A stretch of 64,000 nt of DNA from Agaribacterium sp. ZY112 (GTDB lineage: Bacteria; Pseudomonadota; Gammaproteobacteria; Pseudomonadales; Cellvibrionaceae). The DNA lies in NCBI RefSeq assembly GCF_041346925.1, contig NZ_CP166840.1:1178001-1242000 (forward strand). The letters run 5' to 3'. Position 1 is the first letter of the stretch, and each line of letters starts with the position of its first letter. This document shows positions 60,387 to 64,000 of this stretch, in pieces. Position numbers and translations under genes: made by a program. Under the pieces are notes generated by a model that saw nothing but the letters and a program-made list of their open reading frames with translations, was not told the origin of the DNA and made no database searches.

Positions 60387-61742
60387 TTAACTCACTTCAA
60401 TAATTTGATCTGTTAATATTTCATTGGCTTCTGGTCGCTCAAGCTTTTCTAGCTTTTGGTGAATATCTTGCATAGCTTCTTGTTGTTTGTGCTCATATTC
60501 TTCCTCTACAAAACGGCCAAGTGCATGCATAAATTGCTCACAGTAATTGCAGATAACACTTAGCATTAAACTTACGTCTTCTACTTCTTTATAAGCATGA
60601 GCCAGTTTTTCTTGTTTTACTTGTTCTATCCATCGGATATAACCTGCATTCATGACGCCGGAGCGAACAAGGGTGACATGAATGTGAATCAGCATATTCT
60701 GCATGCCTAATAAGCTTTTCTCGCCATGTTTAAAGCCTACTATTTTATTAAGCTCGCTAGTGATGATGAGAAACTGTTCGATGTAGTGGAACTTGGATTG
60801 CAAAAAATCAATTAAAGGTTCAATAAAAGCAGGAGGGGTAAAGCAAAGCTCATTCGCAGGCATGCTTTTAAAAATTAGAATAAGCGCTTCAGCATCATCA
60901 TTATTTCGATAGTTTTGATTCATTTGTAATAGAGGGATTAGGTCATTTAAGGAGCGCTCTTTAGGTTGGAATATATCGATGTAGTAATGCCATACTTCAT
61001 CCAATACCTCTATGATTTGTGCTTCTCTGCATATTTGCTTGCTGATTAGGCCTCGAGGAAAACCAGTTGCGTCGGGTGATTCGTGATGCTGCGCAACAGC
61101 ATTGGCGCAGTTAACGCTCAAGTCTTTACAAGACAAGATTATTTGTTGAGCAATAAGCGGGTGGCTTTGCCATTGGCGCCATTGAGCTGCATTTTGACGG
61201 TGCTCTTTATCAAGTAAGGCTGGGTCGAGGTGCAGTAGGCCTATATCGTGAAATAGGGTGGCTACAAAGAGTTCAAAGCGTGCGATTTCGGGCTCTTCAA
61301 TAAATAGGCGCTGAGATAACCAAGCGCAAAAGGCTGCTTGATTAAAGACTTGAGGCAGTTGCAGTTTGAGCACGGTGAGCTTTTGCAGCAGCAAGGGGTA
61401 GCGGCTAAGGCCCGCGCAGAGCTTTTGTAGTTCGTCATCGTCATTGTGCATAAACCACAGTTCGCGCAACTCTTTGTCATTCAAGAAGATGACCCTAATA
61501 GCCTGATATAGGGCTTCTGCATCTAGCTGCCCATCTATTGCGACACTGGTTTCTATGGGCTTTAAGAGTTTGAACTTCACTACTTGCGCAGCAGCCTTGC
61601 TATCTAGGCTATTGCCTGCGGGCACGATTAATTGCCCTTGCTCATTCTGAATGTCTTCAGTGGCAAAGACATCTTGCACATTGTTAACAGAAGAGAGGTG
61701 GGAGCTGTAATGCTCGCTGTCGATTTGAGTGCTGGGTTCCAT
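60387..61742 (-). CDS. HD-GYP-like domain protein, possible c-di-GMP phosphodiesterase
   Basis: 451 residues, cytoplasmic. The HD pair is in FVATLFHDIGLLHLDPALL, and a later HHESPDATGFPRG corresponds to the H-H-E-x-x-D-G-x-G-Y-P block of HD-GYP domains but with A-T-G-F-P, so the signature is degenerate and the catalytic competence is uncertain. An N-terminal region with LIVPAGNSLDSKAA resembles the segment common before HD-GYP domains. The C-terminal 150 residues are helical. It is divergent from the ABC-F gene with about 100 bases between starts. Confidence 0.7.
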   Translation of the reverse strand: MEPSTQIDSEHYSSHLSSVNNVQDVFATEDIQNEQGQLIVPAGNSLDSKAAAQVVKFKLLKPIETSVAIDGQLDAEALYQAIRVIFLNDKELRELWFMHNDDDELQKLCAGLSRYPLLLQKLTVLKLQLPQVFNQAAFCAWLSQRLFIEEPEIARFELFVATLFHDIGLLHLDPALLDKEHRQNAAQWRQWQSHPLIAQQIILSCKDLSVNCANAVAQHHESPDATGFPRGLISKQICREAQIIEVLDEVWHYYIDIFQPKERSLNDLIPLLQMNQNYRNNDDAEALILIFKSMPANELCFTPPAFIEPLIDFLQSKFHYIEQFLIITSELNKIVGFKHGEKSLLGMQNMLIHIHVTLVRSGVMNAGYIRWIEQVKQEKLAHAYKEVEDVSLMLSVICNYCEQFMHALGRFVEEEYEHKQQEAMQDIHQKLEKLERPEANEILTDQIIEVS

Positions 61743-61841
61743 GGCTCTATGCCTATAAGTGGTTGCCTATTTAGTATAAGAAACTTGAGCAAATCTGCAT
61801 GCAAGCGTTGCGCTGTTTATGCGGGCACGTACAATGCGCGC

Positions 61842-63719
61842 ATGATTCAATTACAAACAGTACAATTACAGCGTGGCGCCAAAATCCTATTGGATGGTGC
61901 CGACCTTCGAGTTCACCCAGGGCATAAGCTCGGTTTGATTGGTGCCAATGGCAGCGGTAAGTCGAGTCTGTTTAAGCTCTTACTTGGCGAATTACATGAA
62001 GATGGCGGCCACTTTAGTGTGCCGGCTCAGTGGCGTTTGGCGCATATGGCACAGGAGCTTGGTGAAACTGATCGCAGCGCCTTGGACTATGTTCTCGATG
62101 GCGACGAAGAGTTGCGCCACTTACAGGCTCAACTTGAGCAGGCCAGTGGTGATGCCTTAGGCGAGCTCTATGCAAAGATGGAAACCATCGGTGCTTACGA
62201 TGCGGAAGCTAGGGCCCAAAAGTTGCTGCGTGGATTGGGTTTTGCGGCTGATCTTATTCACAACACGGTACAAAGCTTTAGTGGTGGTTGGCGCATTCGT
62301 TTGAATTTGGCCAAAGCGCTTATGTGTCGCAGTGACTTGTTACTGCTGGATGAGCCTACTAACCACTTAGATTTAGATGCTTGTGTTTGGTTAGAGCAGT
62401 GGCTGCAAAGCTATGATGGTACGCTGCTTATTATTAGCCATGACCGTGATTTTCTCGATAATGTGGTTGATGGCATTGTGCACTTAGAGCAGCAAAAACT
62501 TGTCGCTTATAGTGGTAACTACAGCCAGTTTGAGATTCAGCGCGCCGATAGGCTTGCTCAGCAAGCCCAGGCTTATGAAAAACAACAAGCCCGCATTAAG
62601 GATATTGAGAACTTTGTGCGCCGCTTTAAGGCCAAAGCCAGTAAAGCCAAACAAGCCCAGAGTCGAGTTAAAGAGCTTGAGCGCATGCAGCGAATTGATG
62701 CAGCGCACGCTGATTCACCTTTTAGCTTTCGTTTTTCTGAGCCTGAAAAAATGCCTCAGACCTTAATCACCTTAAGCAAGGTGAGTTTAGGTTATGAGCA
62801 GCCAATATTGGAAAATGTTGATTTTAGTGTGCTTGGTGCGTCGCGTATTGGTTTGCTTGGCCATAATGGTGCAGGTAAGTCGACTTTATTAAAGTATTTG
62901 GCCGGCACCAATCAAGCCCTTGCTGGGCAGAGAAGTGACGCGCAATTTTTGAGTATTGGTTATTACAGTCAGCATCAGCTAGATACGCTCGATTTTAGCG
63001 CTAGTGCTGCTTTACATATTTCTCGAATCAGCCCCGAAGCGCGTGAACAAGAGATTCGTACCTTTTTAGGTAGCTTTGGTTTTCATGGTGATAGAGCTTT
63101 TGAATGCATTGAACATTTCTCTGGTGGTGAAAAAGCACGCTTGGCACTTGCACTTTTGGCTTGGCAAAAACCAAATTTACTCTTATTAGACGAACCAACT
63201 AACCACTTGGATCTTGAAGTTCGCCATGCTTTAACGATTGCTTTACAAGCCTATGAGGGCGCAATTGTCTTAGTGAGCCACGACAGGCATCTGCTGAAAA
63301 ATACGGTTGATCAGTTTATGCTGGTTGATTCAGGTAAAGCGAATTTGTTTGACGGTGACCTTGATGATTACGCCCGCTGGTTGCAGCAAGACAAGACCGA
63401 GTCGGATTCTTCTGAGCCCAGTTTTGAAAGTAAAAATGCAAAAAAAGAAAAGCGCCAAAACGCTGCGGCTTTACGTAAAAAACTACAGCCACTTAATAAT
63501 AAAATTAAGAAGCTAGAAAAGCAGATCGCTGAGAAGTCAGAAAAGCTTCAACAAGTTGAAGAGCGGTTAGCTGATAGCGCTGTATATGATGATGCGAATA
63601 AAGACGAGCTAAAAACGCTGTTGCAGAAACAAGCAGAATTAAAATCATCTGTAGACGACTTAGAGGCCGAGTGGTTTGAGCTGAGTGAGGAGCTAGAGGA
63701 GGCTCAAGCTGAGCTGTGA
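61842..63719 (+). CDS. yheS: ABC-F ATPase (YheS-like)
   Basis: 625 residues from ATG 61842 (MIQLQTVQLQRGAKILLDGA), the usual family start; a longer frame back to 61632 overlaps the divergent HD gene and is unrelated. Two ABC cassettes: Walker A GANGSGKSS and GHNGAGKST, signatures FSGGWRIRLNLAKA and FSGGEKARLALALL, and Walker B LLLLDEPTNHLDL twice. A linker helix pair (about 225-310) and a C-terminal coiled coil (about 530-625). ABC-F proteins bind the ribosomal E site and rescue or protect stalled ribosomes; no transporter domain. YheS-type role is inferred by layout. Confidence 0.92.
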   Translation: MIQLQTVQLQRGAKILLDGADLRVHPGHKLGLIGANGSGKSSLFKLLLGELHEDGGHFSVPAQWRLAHMAQELGETDRSALDYVLDGDEELRHLQAQLEQASGDALGELYAKMETIGAYDAEARAQKLLRGLGFAADLIHNTVQSFSGGWRIRLNLAKALMCRSDLLLLDEPTNHLDLDACVWLEQWLQSYDGTLLIISHDRDFLDNVVDGIVHLEQQKLVAYSGNYSQFEIQRADRLAQQAQAYEKQQARIKDIENFVRRFKAKASKAKQAQSRVKELERMQRIDAAHADSPFSFRFSEPEKMPQTLITLSKVSLGYEQPILENVDFSVLGASRIGLLGHNGAGKSTLLKYLAGTNQALAGQRSDAQFLSIGYYSQHQLDTLDFSASAALHISRISPEAREQEIRTFLGSFGFHGDRAFECIEHFSGGEKARLALALLAWQKPNLLLLDEPTNHLDLEVRHALTIALQAYEGAIVLVSHDRHLLKNTVDQFMLVDSGKANLFDGDLDDYARWLQQDKTESDSSEPSFESKNAKKEKRQNAAALRKKLQPLNNKIKKLEKQIAEKSEKLQQVEERLADSAVYDDANKDELKTLLQKQAELKSSVDDLEAEWFELSEELEEAQAEL

Positions 63720-63797
63720 TGTTTAAGAATCAGTAAAGCGTAATCTTTAAGTGTGTGATTTGTTTTTACTGTATGAGGGGTATAAAGACGTTTAGCA

Positions 63798-63989
63798 TTA
63801 ATGGATGCGTTTTCCTCCTATTATTTTTCGTCTTTCACCTAGGCGCCTTTCTATAGATTGGCTGGGGTCTCCATTAACAGTGGGAGGCCCTAGGTCTATT
63901 ACTCGTCTGTCTTTGCCCTGACGTTCCTCTAGAGCTTCTTCAAGCTGTGCTATGACGAAGTTTTTTTCAGAGAAATATAAGTCAGTCAT
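63798..63989 (-). CDS. Small hypothetical protein, 63 aa
   Basis: An acidic N-terminus (MTDLYFSEKNFVIAQLEEALEE) followed by an Arg-rich tail with RRVIDLG and IERRLGERRK. No ribosome site is visible, but the frame is coding-like and has no overlap with another gene. A D-R-R-containing tail like this is common in small uncharacterised gammaproteobacterial proteins. Function unknown. Confidence 0.5.
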   Translation of the reverse strand: MTDLYFSEKNFVIAQLEEALEERQGKDRRVIDLGPPTVNGDPSQSIERRLGERRKIIGGKRIH

Positions 63990-64000
63990 TTGAACAATAC

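Overview
The window looks like chromosome of a marine, polysaccharide-degrading gammaproteobacterium close to the Cellvibrionaceae (Saccharophagus/Teredinibacter-like). This is inferred from core genes with gammaproteobacterial order (hslO-hslR-yrfG-nudE, efpL/yeiP, pbpC with a macroglobulin), from secreted enzymes whose modules are joined by long polyserine linkers, from CBM6-type modules and a GH16 agarase-like enzyme, and from a TonB receptor. No rRNA, tRNA or CRISPR array was seen.

Layout. 0-9.3 kb: housekeeping and small-protein region (Hsp33, Hsp15, YrfG, NudE, an Lgt-like enzyme, EfpL, a DEAD-box helicase, a CheY-like receiver, a HEAT-repeat lipoprotein). 9.4-13.7 kb: an unusual minus-strand four-gene operon made entirely of amide-bond-hydrolase-like proteins: an N-terminal-Cys Ntn hydrolase, an NTAN1-like protein N-terminal asparagine amidohydrolase, an asparaginase fused to a B-type lectin domain, and a Cys/His hydrolase-like protein. 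14-28.7 kb: envelope genes (membrane-anchored metallopeptidase, CreA, PBP1C, alpha-2-macroglobulin, a transglutaminase/DUF3857 protein) and class II fructose-bisphosphate aldolase. 28.9-38.1 kb: a secreted alpha/beta hydrolase, an ABC exporter and two tandem DUF748 paralogues, ending with a YajL/DJ-1 protein and a terminator.

38.2-43.2 kb is an accessory island. It begins with two integron-type gene cassettes: a recognisable attC site lies between them, and their ORFs start 13-19 bases inside the cassette boundaries. The second attC appears to be split by a decayed REP-type (Y1) transposase. Next come three genes whose motifs suggest deamidation or deamination: a CNF1/BLF1-like SGC...H protein, a CheD-like T-x5-C...H protein, and on the opposite strand a cytidine-deaminase-fold protein (C-G-E...P-C-x-x-C). 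No integrase or secretion system is visible. These three genes and the 9.4-13.7 kb operon are the best candidates for undescribed systems.

43.4-63.9 kb: a large secreted dihaem cytochrome coupled to a lipoprotein; a polysaccharide-utilisation cluster (beta-helix enzyme with two CBM6-like modules, GH16 enzyme, and a divergent secreted protein sharing the same six-Cys modules and Ser linkers); a methyltransferase-like membrane protein; a helical-repeat protein; a TonB receptor; an HD-GYP-like protein; and an ABC-F ATPase. All assignments come from reading motifs by eye; no database search was made.
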